From contig DASVCN010000032.1 in NCBI GenBank assembly GCA_036381595.1, forward strand, positions 1 to 64,000: a stretch of DNA of 64,000 nt. Reading direction: 5' to 3'. How positions within the stretch are numbered: position 1 is the first letter of the stretch; every line of letters begins with the position of its first letter. Under the pieces are notes generated by a model that worked only from the letters and a program-made list of their open reading frames with translations, was not told the DNA's origin and ran no database searches. Source of the DNA: Trueperaceae bacterium (GTDB lineage Bacteria > Deinococcota > Deinococci > Deinococcales > Trueperaceae). Position numbers and translations under genes: made by a program. This document shows, piece after piece, positions 35,402-44,221 of the stretch.

Positions 35402-36331
35402 TCAGCCCTGGTTCGAGTGGACGAACCCGGTGACGCTCCAACCATCCGGCACGTTGAACGCATCGACTCCCAATACGTCCATCGAGAGTCTTCCCGTGAC
35501 CTCGACCGAGGTGGGAATCCCGGCAAGAGCGGCTTCGAGGGCAGCTCTCGCCTCTGCCGATAGCTCGTCCCGCTCGGGGTAGAAGATGACGTCTACCCGG
35601 GAGGAGCCGCCGCCAGGGAGCGGCACCAGCGGGAGGTCATCGGTCGCGACCGGGTGACCGCCCAGGGAAAGCTGAAGATCCTTCCCATAGAGGAAGTAGC
35701 CGATGTCGCCAGGGTTGGTCACGTTCAGAACGAGGCGTACGACGGGAACGTCGGGACTGAGCAGGTAGGCCTGGCTCTCGGCTTCGTCGAGACGGAGACT
35801 GGGCGCCTCCACAGTCTCGTTGGGAAGCAGACCGCCTTCGACGAGCAACCTGTTGTTGGTGCGGAACTCGTAGGCCAGAGAGTTGAAGATCAACCGCCCC
35901 TCGATAGCGAACTCGAGCGGTTCGCCGGTGAAGGCGGTGACGACTTCGCGCAGGAGCTCGGGCCTGTTCTGCAGAGCCGACTCGATGTCGAAACGGAGCG
36001 GCGCGGTACCACCGGCAGAGAGGAACATCTCGGGTTCGAGGGAGCCGCGGGTGACCTGGCGCCCTTCGAGCGAGATCGTGTAATCGATGTAAGTGACCTT
36101 CACCGGGAAGGGGTTGGGGTTGAAGACGCTGGTTCCTACGGTCAGGGCCACGACGCCACCGGCACCCGGCGGGTCGAAGCGCTCGATGCTCGTCTGGCCC
36201 TGGACCAGCCTGAACTCCGGCATCGATATCTCACCGATGCGCTCGGCGCTGCGGATTTCACTCCTGGGCACGCAACCGGCGAGAAGCAAGAGCAGAGCGA
36301 GACAGACGGCGATTCCGGTCCTGCTGTGCAC
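35402..36331 (-). CDS. Lipoprotein with LEA-14/WHy-type domains
   Basis: The 309-residue product starts with a lipoprotein signal (LLLLLAGC, lipobox LAGC, about residue 17-20). It then has two copies of a WHy/LEA-14-like beta-sandwich: the first shows SVFNPNPFPVKVTYIDY, the second VLNVTNPGDIGYFLYG. WHy proteins are linked to desiccation and stress tolerance, and Deinococcus has members with protective activity. It is anchored outside the cell by lipid. A TATGCT box six bases before the GTG start suggests a leaderless mRNA. Confidence 0.85.
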   Translation of the reverse strand: MHSRTGIAVCLALLLLLAGCVPRSEIRSAERIGEISMPEFRLVQGQTSIERFDPPGAGGVVALTVGTSVFNPNPFPVKVTYIDYTISLEGRQVTRGSLEPEMFLSAGGTAPLRFDIESALQNRPELLREVVTAFTGEPLEFAIEGRLIFNSLAYEFRTNNRLLVEGGLLPNETVEAPSLRLDEAESQAYLLSPDVPVVRLVLNVTNPGDIGYFLYGKDLQLSLGGHPVATDDLPLVPLPGGGSSRVDVIFYPERDELSAEARAALEAALAGIPTSVEVTGRLSMDVLGVDAFNVPDGWSVTGFVHSNQG

Positions 36332-36337
36332 GCTCCG

Positions 36338-36343
36338 AGCATA
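36338..36343 (-). promoter_or_regulatory. -10 box of the WHy lipoprotein gene
   Basis: TATGCT on the minus strand is six bases from the GTG start codon. No -35 box is evident. Confidence 0.45.
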
Positions 36344-36479
36344 GCAGAAGGCCGGTGCGGGAGATTCGTTCGGTCGGGCGCGTCCGGGCGGACCCGGGTG
36401 CGAAGCGTCCGTTGATCTACCGGAACCTGTCTCGGGGGCGCCGCGTCGGACGGCCTGCCCCGATCGCCCGGGGGCTGCC

Positions 36480-39017
36480 TCAGATGACCTGTCGGAAGCC
36501 GATCGCCCGGGTGCGACGCTGCAGCTCCTCCTTCAGTCGCTTCGCCCAGGGTGCGTTTAGGTGCGGATCGGCCTCGAGCATCCGTTTAGCCAGGTCGCGC
36601 GAGCTCTCGATGAGATCCACGTCGTTGACGAGGTCGCCCAGCATCAGGTCGGGAAGGCCGGACTGGCGGGTGCCGCGCAGCTCGCCGGGTCCGCGCAGCT
36701 CGAGGTCTTTCTCGGCGATCACGAAACCGTCGCTGCTCCTGACCACCACCTCGAGGCGTTTCTGGGTCTTACGGGAGCGATCGCCCGCTACCAGGATGCA
36801 CAGGCTCTCGTGCTCACCACGTCCCACGCGACCTCGCAACTGGTGTAGCTGTGAGAGGCCGAACCGTTCGGCGTTCTCGATGACCATGAGGGTCGCGTTC
36901 GGGATGTCGACACCAACTTCGATCACGGTGGTGGACACGAGCAGATCGAACTCGTGCCGCCGGAACCGCTCCATGACCTCGTCCTTCTCCTGGCCGGACA
37001 TTCGCCCGTGGAGCATCTCGAGCCGGACGTCTTCCGGTAGCAGTTGCTGCAGTTCCTCGAACATCTGCGTGGTCGAGACGATCTCCTCGAGCGCGTCGCT
37101 CTCCTCGATGAGTGGCGTCACCAGGAACGCTTGGCGCCCCTTGCGGATCTCGTCGGTGACCATGTGGTAGACCTCGCGGCGCCGCTTCGCGTCGAACAGC
37201 CTCGTGGTTACCGGCTTCCTTCCCGGCGGGAGCTGGTCGATGACCGAGAGCTCGAGATCGCCGTAGTAGGTGAGCGCGAGCGATCGCGGAATGGGAGTTG
37301 CGCTCATCACGAGCACGTGCGGTTCGCTCCTCAGCAGCTTTCGACGCTGTTCCACCCCGAACCGGTGCTCCTCGTCGATGACGGCAAGTCCCAGCCGCCG
37401 GAACTCGACCCCCTCCTGGATGAGCGCGTGGGTTCCAACGGCCAGCACGGCCGCGCCCGAGGCTAGCCGCTCTCTGGCGCCACGCCTCTGCGAAGCCGTC
37501 ATCGTTCCCAGCAGGAGCTCGCAGCTTATCCCCAGGGGGAAGAGGTATTGGCGCAGGTTGATGAAGTGTTGCCGCGCGAGGATCTCGGTGGGGGCCATCA
37601 GCGCGGCCTGGTAGCCGGCGGCCGCGGTCGCTGCTATCGCAGCTGCCGCCACCGCTGTCTTCCCCGACCCTACGTCACCCTGAAGCAAGCGGGCCATCTG
37701 CCTGCCGCTGCCCATGTCGGCCAGGATCTCGTCGAGAGCGCTCCTCTGTGCCGTCGTGAAGTCGAACGGCAGCGCCTTCTCGAACGCCTCGACCGCTTCG
37801 CCGGCGCCTATCCGTTTCCCCTCGACATCGGCATCCCGGTTGAGCAGTACCCGTAGTTCGAGGAAGAGGAACTCATCGAACTTCAGTCTCCGGGTTGCCC
37901 GTCCGAGCTCCGCTTCGGAGGAGGGGAAGTGGATCTCGCGCAGGGCAGTGTCGAAAGGCACCAGGTCGAAGCGCTCGAGGATGCTGCGCGGCAAGTGGTC
38001 GGGAACGGTAGCGAGGGCCGAGAGCAGGCGGTACTCGGCTCGCCGGATGTAAGCCTGTGACAACCCCTGGGTGGAGGGGTAGATCGCCACGATTCGCCCG
38101 CTCGAAAGCGACTCGCTGTCGTCGTCGATCTCCATGTGTTGAACTGCGAGTTCTCGTTGGCGGCCCCGCACCTTGACCTTGCCGGTAACGATGAGGCGCT
38201 GGCCCGGGAAGATCTGCTTCTCGAGCCACGGCTGGTTGAACCAGACGGCAGTCAACTTCTCGCCGGTCGCGTCCTCGAGCGAGGCGCGCAGCAGCGCCAT
38301 GCCTCGGCGGCTGCGGCTCCCCTTCCGGCTCAGTACGGTACCTGTGACGGTGGCCTGCGACTCGTCCGTCAGGGCTGAGAAGCCGGGGAGGGAGCGGCGG
38401 TCCTCGTAGCGTCTGGGGAGGTGGAAGAGCAGGTTCCGGTAGGTAGTGATGCCCAGGGCGCCAAGTTTCTTGGCCGCCTGCGCCCCCAGATCGAGTACGG
38501 AGCGATCGAGCTCGCTGTCGAGTCGGTCGGCGGGGAACCCGCTTGCCGGAGCCTGAGCCTTTGGCGCGGCTGCGAGCGCTGGTTCAAGGCCGGTGGCGCG
38601 AGCGCCCGCGCCGCCTGGTGAACGATCCGCTACCCGGGGTTGTCGCGGCCGAGATGAACCTGCGCCGCCCGAGCGCGACCGTTGAGGCCCGGAGCCGTTC
38701 GCCGCAGACTGTCTCCCCCTCTCCTCGAGGAGCTCGAGAGCGCGTGTCACTCGTTGCTGCCGTTCCGCCGGTTCTAGCTCGGAGTAGCCGCGGATCACCT
38801 CGTTGATGTCGGCGAACGGCTTGCCTACCGTGGCCACCAACTTCTCGAGCCCACCCACGACGGTGGAGTCTTCGCAGCCGTTGCGCAGTTCCACGAGGAG
38901 CGGCCTGCGCAGCCGCTCGCGCAGTTCGCCGACGCTGGCCACAGGTGAGTCTACCGCCTGCGGCAGCGGCGCGGCGGTCGGCGCTCGAACCTGCGACGCG
39001 ACCAGTTGTGGTCTCAT
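36480..39017 (-). CDS. recG: ATP-dependent DNA helicase RecG
   Basis: RecG remodels stalled forks and Holliday junctions. The C-terminal two thirds contain the wedge/OB domain (TYRNLLFHLPRRYEDRR, VTGTVLSR) and the SF2 helicase motifs: [35 protein letters not shown] and [11 protein letters not shown]. The N-terminal about 170 residues form an extension with a Pro/Arg-rich linker, as in Deinococcus RecG. I place the start at ATG 39017 (845 residues). The frame is open further upstream, but that sequence is Arg/Pro-rich and runs into the divergent MFS gene. No Shine-Dalgarno is visible, so the true start could be further in. Confidence 0.93.
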   Translation of the reverse strand: MRPQLVASQVRAPTAAPLPQAVDSPVASVGELRERLRRPLLVELRNGCEDSTVVGGLEKLVATVGKPFADINEVIRGYSELEPAERQQRVTRALELLEERGRQSAANGSGPQRSRSGGAGSSRPRQPRVADRSPGGAGARATGLEPALAAAPKAQAPASGFPADRLDSELDRSVLDLGAQAAKKLGALGITTYRNLLFHLPRRYEDRRSLPGFSALTDESQATVTGTVLSRKGSRSRRGMALLRASLEDATGEKLTAVWFNQPWLEKQIFPGQRLIVTGKVKVRGRQRELAVQHMEIDDDSESLSSGRIVAIYPSTQGLSQAYIRRAEYRLLSALATVPDHLPRSILERFDLVPFDTALREIHFPSSEAELGRATRRLKFDEFLFLELRVLLNRDADVEGKRIGAGEAVEAFEKALPFDFTTAQRSALDEILADMGSGRQMARLLQGDVGSGKTAVAAAAIAATAAAGYQAALMAPTEILARQHFINLRQYLFPLGISCELLLGTMTASQRRGARERLASGAAVLAVGTHALIQEGVEFRRLGLAVIDEEHRFGVEQRRKLLRSEPHVLVMSATPIPRSLALTYYGDLELSVIDQLPPGRKPVTTRLFDAKRRREVYHMVTDEIRKGRQAFLVTPLIEESDALEEIVSTTQMFEELQQLLPEDVRLEMLHGRMSGQEKDEVMERFRRHEFDLLVSTTVIEVGVDIPNATLMVIENAERFGLSQLHQLRGRVGRGEHESLCILVAGDRSRKTQKRLEVVVRSSDGFVIAEKDLELRGPGELRGTRQSGLPDLMLGDLVNDVDLIESSRDLAKRMLEADPHLNAPWAKRLKEELQRRTRAIGFRQVI

Positions 39018-39067
39018 GGACGGGTGGCGCCGCGCTTCCCAGCCGTTCCGCTTCGGAAGAGAAGGTC

Positions 39068-40636
39068 GTGAGCCTGGGCCTGGAGACGGACGCCCGGCGC
39101 TGGTTCGTGCTCGTCGCGGCGGCGCTCGGGGCCTTCGCCTCAACGGTGATGGCGACCGGAGTGAACGTCGCCTTGCCCACCCTGGTAGTCACCTTCGACA
39201 CCACCTTCCCGGTGGTGCAGTGGGTGGTACTCGCCTACCTGCTCTCTACCAGCGCCCTCTTGCCCATCATCGGTCGGCTCGCCGACATGCTCGGCAAGAA
39301 GGCGATCTTCATCGTCGGCTTCTTCGTCTACCTCTTGGGCTCCCTGCTCTGCGGACTCGCTGGCTCGATCGGGATGCTGATCCTCCTGCGGGCGCTGCAG
39401 GGGGTGGGCTCGGCGATCCTCACCTCGATAGGTCTGGCTATCGTCACCGATATCTTCCCGGCGAGCGAACGGGGCCGGGCGATCGGCGTAACCGGCGCGG
39501 TTCTGTCCAGCGGTATCGTAATCGGCCCTACCCTAGGCGGATTCCTCGTGGACGCCTTCGGCTGGCCATGGGTGTTCTTCGCCGGCGTTCCCGTCGGACT
39601 GGTCGGGGTCGCGTTGGCGGCGCACTACGTGCCTTCCTACCCGCGTGGTGAAAGGCAGCGCTTCGATCTGGGTGGAGCCGCCCTCCTGTTCGTCTGCCTC
39701 CTGGCACTCTCCCTGGGGCTGACCCTGGGCCAGTCCCTGGGCTTCGCGGACCCCCTCGTCCTCGGCCTCTTCGGCCTCTGCACGGCCACTCTCGTCGCCT
39801 TCCTGTGGCTCGAGCGGCACGTCAGGCAACCACTTCTCACCCTCGAACTCTTCGCCAACGCCACCCTCACGGTCGGACTCACCTCGGGCTTCATCACCTT
39901 CGTCTCGATCGCCGGGACGATATTCCTCATGCCCTTCTACCTGGAGAACGTCCTCGGTTACGCGCCCGCTCGAGTGGGTCTGTTGATGTCGGTGACACCG
40001 ATCCTGCTCGTCATCACGGCCCCGGTGGCCGGCTGGCTGGCAGACCGATTCGGCGAGCGGCCCATCACCGTCATCGGCCTCGCCTTCATCCTGGTGGGCT
40101 ACCTCCTGGTGGGAACCCTCACGCAGGAGAGCACCGCCCTGGGCTTCGTGCTGCGGTTCCTTCCCCTCGGCCTGGGCATGGGCACGTTCCAGACGCCCAA
40201 CAACAGCGCGATCATGGGTTCAGCGCCCAAGGGGCAGTCGGGGGTCGCCGGAGGATTGCTGGCGCTCACCCGGGCACTAGGGCAGACTGCCGGCATCGCG
40301 CTGCTCGGCAGCATCTGGGCGGGTAGGGTGGCGGCTCGGGCAGCTCCCCAAGAACGCGGCGGCGGCATGCCGCTGGCGGCGGATGACGTCGCTGCCACGT
40401 CGGCCCCGCCCGAACTGCAGGTCGCAGGCCTCCACGACATGCTCCTCGTCATCCAGGTGGGGATCGCGGTAGCGCTCCTCCTCTGCCTCTGGGATCTGTG
40501 GCGGCGCCGGAACCAGGCGGGAGTGGAGCCCACCAGTGCGTCTGGCCCGGATCACGCGCGATCGGCGGACCTTCGCCCGGCCGGCTCGGAGACCGACGAG
40601 GGAGAACCCGGGAGCGACCATCGAGCCGTCGATTAA
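39068..40636 (+). CDS. MFS transporter, EmrB/QacA (DHA2) family
   Basis: The 522-residue membrane protein has about 14 hydrophobic helices, typical of the 14-TM drug:H+ antiporter family. Motif A is visible in the 2-3 loop (GRLADMLGKKAIFIVG) and motif C in helix 5 (GAVLSSGIVIGPTLGGFLVD). It probably exports a lipophilic drug or small metabolite. The GTG at 39068 is preferred because AGAAGG precedes it and the hydrophobic core begins shortly after; an ATG at 38945 would put the start inside recG on the opposite strand. The two genes diverge from a 50-base gap. Confidence 0.88.
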   Translation: MSLGLETDARRWFVLVAAALGAFASTVMATGVNVALPTLVVTFDTTFPVVQWVVLAYLLSTSALLPIIGRLADMLGKKAIFIVGFFVYLLGSLLCGLAGSIGMLILLRALQGVGSAILTSIGLAIVTDIFPASERGRAIGVTGAVLSSGIVIGPTLGGFLVDAFGWPWVFFAGVPVGLVGVALAAHYVPSYPRGERQRFDLGGAALLFVCLLALSLGLTLGQSLGFADPLVLGLFGLCTATLVAFLWLERHVRQPLLTLELFANATLTVGLTSGFITFVSIAGTIFLMPFYLENVLGYAPARVGLLMSVTPILLVITAPVAGWLADRFGERPITVIGLAFILVGYLLVGTLTQESTALGFVLRFLPLGLGMGTFQTPNNSAIMGSAPKGQSGVAGGLLALTRALGQTAGIALLGSIWAGRVAARAAPQERGGGMPLAADDVAATSAPPELQVAGLHDMLLVIQVGIAVALLLCLWDLWRRRNQAGVEPTSASGPDHARSADLRPAGSETDEGEPGSDHRAVD

Positions 40637-40646
40637 GGCGTTCACC

Positions 40647-40675
40647 TTGTCGTCTGGCACGGTATCGGCTAAGCT
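40647..40675 (+). promoter_or_regulatory. Promoter of the amino acid binding protein gene
   Basis: TTGTCG (40647-40652) and TAAGCT (40670-40675) are 17 bases apart. The leader of about 25 bases contains CTGGAGG before the ATG at 40707. Confidence 0.65.
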
Positions 40676-40706
40676 TGCCGTAATTCATTTCACTCTGGAG
40701 GCCGCT

Positions 40707-41459
40707 ATGAAGAGAGTCACCCTAGCCCTGCTGCTGCTGGCCGGCCTGGCCGTAGCTCAGACGCCAGACCTCGAGGGCCGCGTACTGAGCGTCGGCTCGG
40801 ACACCACTTATCCCCCGTTCGAAACGGTCAACGAACAGGGTGAGATCGTCGGGTTCGACGTCGATGTCGTGAACGCCGTGTGCGAGGTCGTCAACTGCGT
40901 CGCCGAGTTCCAGACCACCGCCTGGGACGGGATCTTCCCGGCCCTGGCGGCAGGCGAGTTCGACATGGTCGCGTCCGGCGTGACCATCACCGAGGAACGC
41001 GATCGGGTAGTCGACTTCACCATCCCCTACTTCGAAGTGGACCAGGCGATCACCGTGCGAGTTGGTGACGCCGACCTCACACTCGAGGAGTTCACCGCCG
41101 ACGGAAGCGACCTGCTCCTGGGAGCCCAGACAGGTACCACCAACGCCGCTACCGCCGAGGACCTCATCGGCCGCGACCGCGTGCGCCTCTACGACGACTT
41201 CAACTCCGCCATCCAGGGGCTCCTCAACGGCGACGTCGACGGTGTGATGATCGACGATGTCACCGCGGACGCGTTCGTGCAGCAGTACGCCGGTGAACTG
41301 GTGGTCAACATCCGTGAGGTCGAGTCTGGCGACAAGCTGGGCTTCGCGGTGCAGGAGGGGGATCCGCTGGTGGATGCCCTCAACGCCGGGATAGAGGAGA
41401 TAAAGGCGAACGGGACGCTGGATGAACTGATCGCCGAGTGGTTCCAGAGCGGCAACTGA
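40707..41459 (+). CDS. Polar amino acid ABC transporter substrate-binding protein
   Basis: The 250-residue product has a signal peptide (1-18, LLLLAGLAVAQ) and a complete SBP_bac_3 domain: SVGSDTTYPPFETVNEQGEI, GFDVDVVNAV, WDGIFPALAAGEFDMV, GVTITEERDRVVDFTIPYF and GAQTGTT. These are the hallmarks of Glu/Gln/His/Arg binding proteins. ATG 40707 has a good ribosome binding site. A strong terminator separates it from the permease gene 130 bases downstream, so the two are separately expressed and the binding protein can be made in excess. No ATPase gene is nearby. Confidence 0.94.
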   Translation: MKRVTLALLLLAGLAVAQTPDLEGRVLSVGSDTTYPPFETVNEQGEIVGFDVDVVNAVCEVVNCVAEFQTTAWDGIFPALAAGEFDMVASGVTITEERDRVVDFTIPYFEVDQAITVRVGDADLTLEEFTADGSDLLLGAQTGTTNAATAEDLIGRDRVRLYDDFNSAIQGLLNGDVDGVMIDDVTADAFVQQYAGELVVNIREVESGDKLGFAVQEGDPLVDALNAGIEEIKANGTLDELIAEWFQSGN

Positions 41460-41492
41460 CCGACTGACCGGACGAGAGTCTACTGGACGAGT

Positions 41493-41525
41493 GAGGCCCG
41501 GCGATCCCCGGGCCTCTTCATTTGG
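41493..41525 (+). terminator. Rho-independent terminator after the binding protein
   Basis: GAGGCCCGG (41493-41501) pairs perfectly with CCGGGCCTC (41508-41516) around a six-base loop and is followed by TTCATTT. Confidence 0.85.
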
Positions 41526-41588
41526 GCCGTCGGGGACCGGAGGGGCAGTGGTGCGTTAGACTCGCCAGAACGAAGGAGCCGATCACCG

Positions 41589-42791
41589 TTGTCACACCCC
41601 CCTTCACCCGGGAAAAACGGCTGGCGTGTGTTGCGGCAAGTCCGCCCCAGCTACCTGATCCTGCTCATCGCCCTTCCCCTCACGGTCTATCTCTTCGCAA
41701 CGGTCGACGACTACAGCGCCGCGTTCGCGTTCCTGGCGCCGGGCATCTGGACGACGGTAGAGGTCACCGTCATCGCCTACATCCTGGCGGCGGTCCTGGG
41801 GCTCGGTCTCGCTGGCCTGCTGCTCCTCCGGTCCGGCCGCTGGACCCTGCCCACGTACCTGCTCATCGCCCTCATCCTCGCGGGCCTGGCCAGCTACTAC
41901 CTCACGCGCCCTCAAGTGGAGTACGTGCTGGTCGGCCAGGACGAGGGGCTGGTCGCGATCATCCAGGGGACGCCCCAGGAGCAGAGCGAGATCATCCAGC
42001 GCGGCGATTATGCAGAGGGAGCCCCGCGGCGCAACATCAGAGCCGTGCTGGACGCCGAGTCGGCTCTCGACCGGCTCGAATCGGGCACCGTGGGGGCTGC
42101 ATTCCTGCCGGCGGAGGAGGTTCCGGCTGGAGCGCCTGTGCTCTGGGAGACCGGTTTCCTTCCACCTTCGGCCAAGGGCCCCGGCGTCGCCCTGAGCGTG
42201 CTCACAGCGATAATCGTCATGCTCACCTTCGCGGGTTGGCAGAGCGGGAAGCATCCGCTCGCGATCTTCGCCGAACTGTACGTGGACATGATCCGGGGTA
42301 TCCCGATGCTGGTGATCATCCTCTATATAGGATTCCCGGTGCAGGGTGCGGTCAGGGACATCAGCAACGGCGTTCTCGAGCCATCGCGGCTCACCCGAGG
42401 CATCATCGCCATCGGACTCGGCTACGCGGCCTACATGGCCGAGATCTTCCGAGCGGGCATCCAGGCGGTTCCACGCGGCCAGGTCGAGGCGGCGCGCTCG
42501 TTGGGCCTGAGCGGTTGGCAGACGGCCCGGTTCGTCGTCCTGCCCCAGGCGCTGCGGATAGTCATCCCGCCACTCGGTAACGAGTTCATCGCGATGCTCA
42601 AGGACACTTCACTGCTCTCGCTCCTCTCGCTGCGCGAGATCACGCAGCGCACCCGCGAGTTCGCCGCCGAGACGTTCGAGTACTTCCCGGCCTTCAACTC
42701 GGTCGCACTCCTCTACATCGGCCTCACCCTCGCGGCATCGAGCCTGCTCAAGACGATCGAACGCCGTGCCGACCGGTCGGCGGCTCGCTGA
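41589..42791 (+). CDS. Amino acid ABC transporter permease with inserted domain
   Basis: The 400-residue permease belongs to the His/Glu/Gln/Arg family; the EAA loop is clear near the C-terminus (EIFRAGIQAVPRGQVEAARSLGLS). Ordinary members have 215-250 residues. The excess is a segment of about 110 residues (about 90-200) placed between the first helices of the domain (GIWTTVEVTVIAYILAAVLG) and the rest. It contains an extra helix and a soluble piece (YVLVGQDEGLVAIIQG, LESGTVGAAFLPAEEV) reminiscent of a binding-protein lobe. AapQ-type permeases also reach about 400 residues. Start TTG 41589 has AAGGAG upstream. It presumably works with the upstream binding protein and an ATPase encoded elsewhere. 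Confidence 0.86.
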   Translation: MSHPPSPGKNGWRVLRQVRPSYLILLIALPLTVYLFATVDDYSAAFAFLAPGIWTTVEVTVIAYILAAVLGLGLAGLLLLRSGRWTLPTYLLIALILAGLASYYLTRPQVEYVLVGQDEGLVAIIQGTPQEQSEIIQRGDYAEGAPRRNIRAVLDAESALDRLESGTVGAAFLPAEEVPAGAPVLWETGFLPPSAKGPGVALSVLTAIIVMLTFAGWQSGKHPLAIFAELYVDMIRGIPMLVIILYIGFPVQGAVRDISNGVLEPSRLTRGIIAIGLGYAAYMAEIFRAGIQAVPRGQVEAARSLGLSGWQTARFVVLPQALRIVIPPLGNEFIAMLKDTSLLSLLSLREITQRTREFAAETFEYFPAFNSVALLYIGLTLAASSLLKTIERRADRSAAR

Positions 42792-43007
42792 CTCGAGTTG
42801 AGCTCTCATCTACGTCACTCCCTCAGACGCCTGTCCAACGACCTGCAGCGCCTGGCCCCGGGCGAGAGGAGCCCGATGTCTACTGACCCACGAGTTCGGG
42901 CGACGCATCGCGAAAGGACCGATGTGGGAGCTCGAAGGAGCGATCGAACTGTAGCGACATTCCGGAGGGGGTCGCGCGCACTGATTACCTGAGGCCCGCC
43001 GGCGCGT

Positions 43008-43013
43008 TACCCT
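43008..43013 (+). promoter_or_regulatory. -10 box of alr
   Basis: TACCCT is five bases before the alr ATG, a leaderless arrangement. The 227-base gap before it (42792-43018) shows no other feature I can support. Confidence 0.45.
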
Positions 43014-43018
43014 CGCTC

Positions 43019-44104
43019 ATGCCCGTCGCGCACGTCGACCTCGATGCCCTACGCAGCAATTTCGACCTCTTACGGGGTCGCCTCTCGCCGGCATGCCGGG
43101 TTCTCGCCGCGGTCAAGGCCGACGGCTACGGGCATGGAGCGGTGGCCGTCGCCAGGGAGCTGGAGGCAGCCGGCTGCGACTGGTTCGGTGTGGCGACGAC
43201 CGAAGAGGCGCTCGAGCTGCGCCAGGGCGGGGTCGAGGGCCGGATCCTGCTGTTCGGTCCCGTTTTCAACCGCATCCCGGAACTGGTGGCGGCCGACGTC
43301 GCACTCACCGTTCCCGGCTTCGAGGCGCTCGAGGCGGTGCGGGCGAGTGGCGTATCCGGCGCGAGGCTGCACCTCAAGGTGGACACCGGGATGGGCCGGC
43401 TCGGTCACCCGCCGGCAGAGGCGCTGGAACTCGCCCGGCAGCTGGATCGTGAGCCGGGCGTGATCCTCGAGGGGGTGTGGACTCACTTCGCCCGGGCCGA
43501 TGAGCTCGACCGGACGTTCACCGGCACGCAGATCGAACTGTTCGCATCGTTCCTCGACGAACTCCAGCGCGAGGGCTTGCGACCGGAACTCGCCCACGCC
43601 TGCAACTCGGCCGGCTTGCTCGCCTACCCTGAAGCTCACTTCGAGATGGGTCGGCCCGGTATCTCCCTCTACGGTTACCCTCCCGATGAGGTCATGACCG
43701 ACCTCGCACCGACCCTGAAGCCGGTGATGACGGTGACGGCACCGGTGACGTTCGTCAAGCGCGTGCCGGCCGGTACCAGCCTCTCCTACGGGGGCAGCTG
43801 GACCGCGGAGCGGGAAACCACGATCGCGACGGTCCGGATCGGCTACGCGGACGGGTACCCGCGAGTGGTCGGGAACCGGGCGTCGGCCTCGATCAGGGGC
43901 GAGCTGGTGAAGGTGGCCGGCAGGGTATGCATGGATCAACTGATGATCGACGTGGGCGACCTGGACCTGCAGCCGGGAGAGCGGGTGACCCTGTTCGGGC
44001 CAGAGGGGCCCACTGCAGCTGAGCTGGGAAGCCTGGCCGGTACCGTATCGTACGAGATCCTCACCTCGGTAGGCCCGAGGGTGAAGCGGGAGTACAACCG
44101 CTGA
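43019..44104 (+). CDS. alr: Alanine racemase
   Basis: Alr makes D-alanine for peptidoglycan. The 361-residue PLP enzyme has the N-terminal barrel with the PLP lysine in VLAAVKADGYGHGAV and LKVDTGMGRLG. The C-terminal beta domain carries the second catalytic base in SLSYGGSWTAERETTIATVRIGYADGYPR and the RVCMDQLMIDV motif. Length is normal. Confidence 0.97.
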   Translation: MPVAHVDLDALRSNFDLLRGRLSPACRVLAAVKADGYGHGAVAVARELEAAGCDWFGVATTEEALELRQGGVEGRILLFGPVFNRIPELVAADVALTVPGFEALEAVRASGVSGARLHLKVDTGMGRLGHPPAEALELARQLDREPGVILEGVWTHFARADELDRTFTGTQIELFASFLDELQREGLRPELAHACNSAGLLAYPEAHFEMGRPGISLYGYPPDEVMTDLAPTLKPVMTVTAPVTFVKRVPAGTSLSYGGSWTAERETTIATVRIGYADGYPRVVGNRASASIRGELVKVAGRVCMDQLMIDVGDLDLQPGERVTLFGPEGPTAAELGSLAGTVSYEILTSVGPRVKREYNR

Positions 44105-44221
44105 CGGAAGCTGCACGCCGCGGCTCTGTTCGTACGAGGAGCCCCTCGGAGCGGTCGGACCACCGGCTGTCCGCGACCCGTTCGCCCCTCTGCTGGGACT
44201 GCGGCGCGTGGCGAACCGCTC

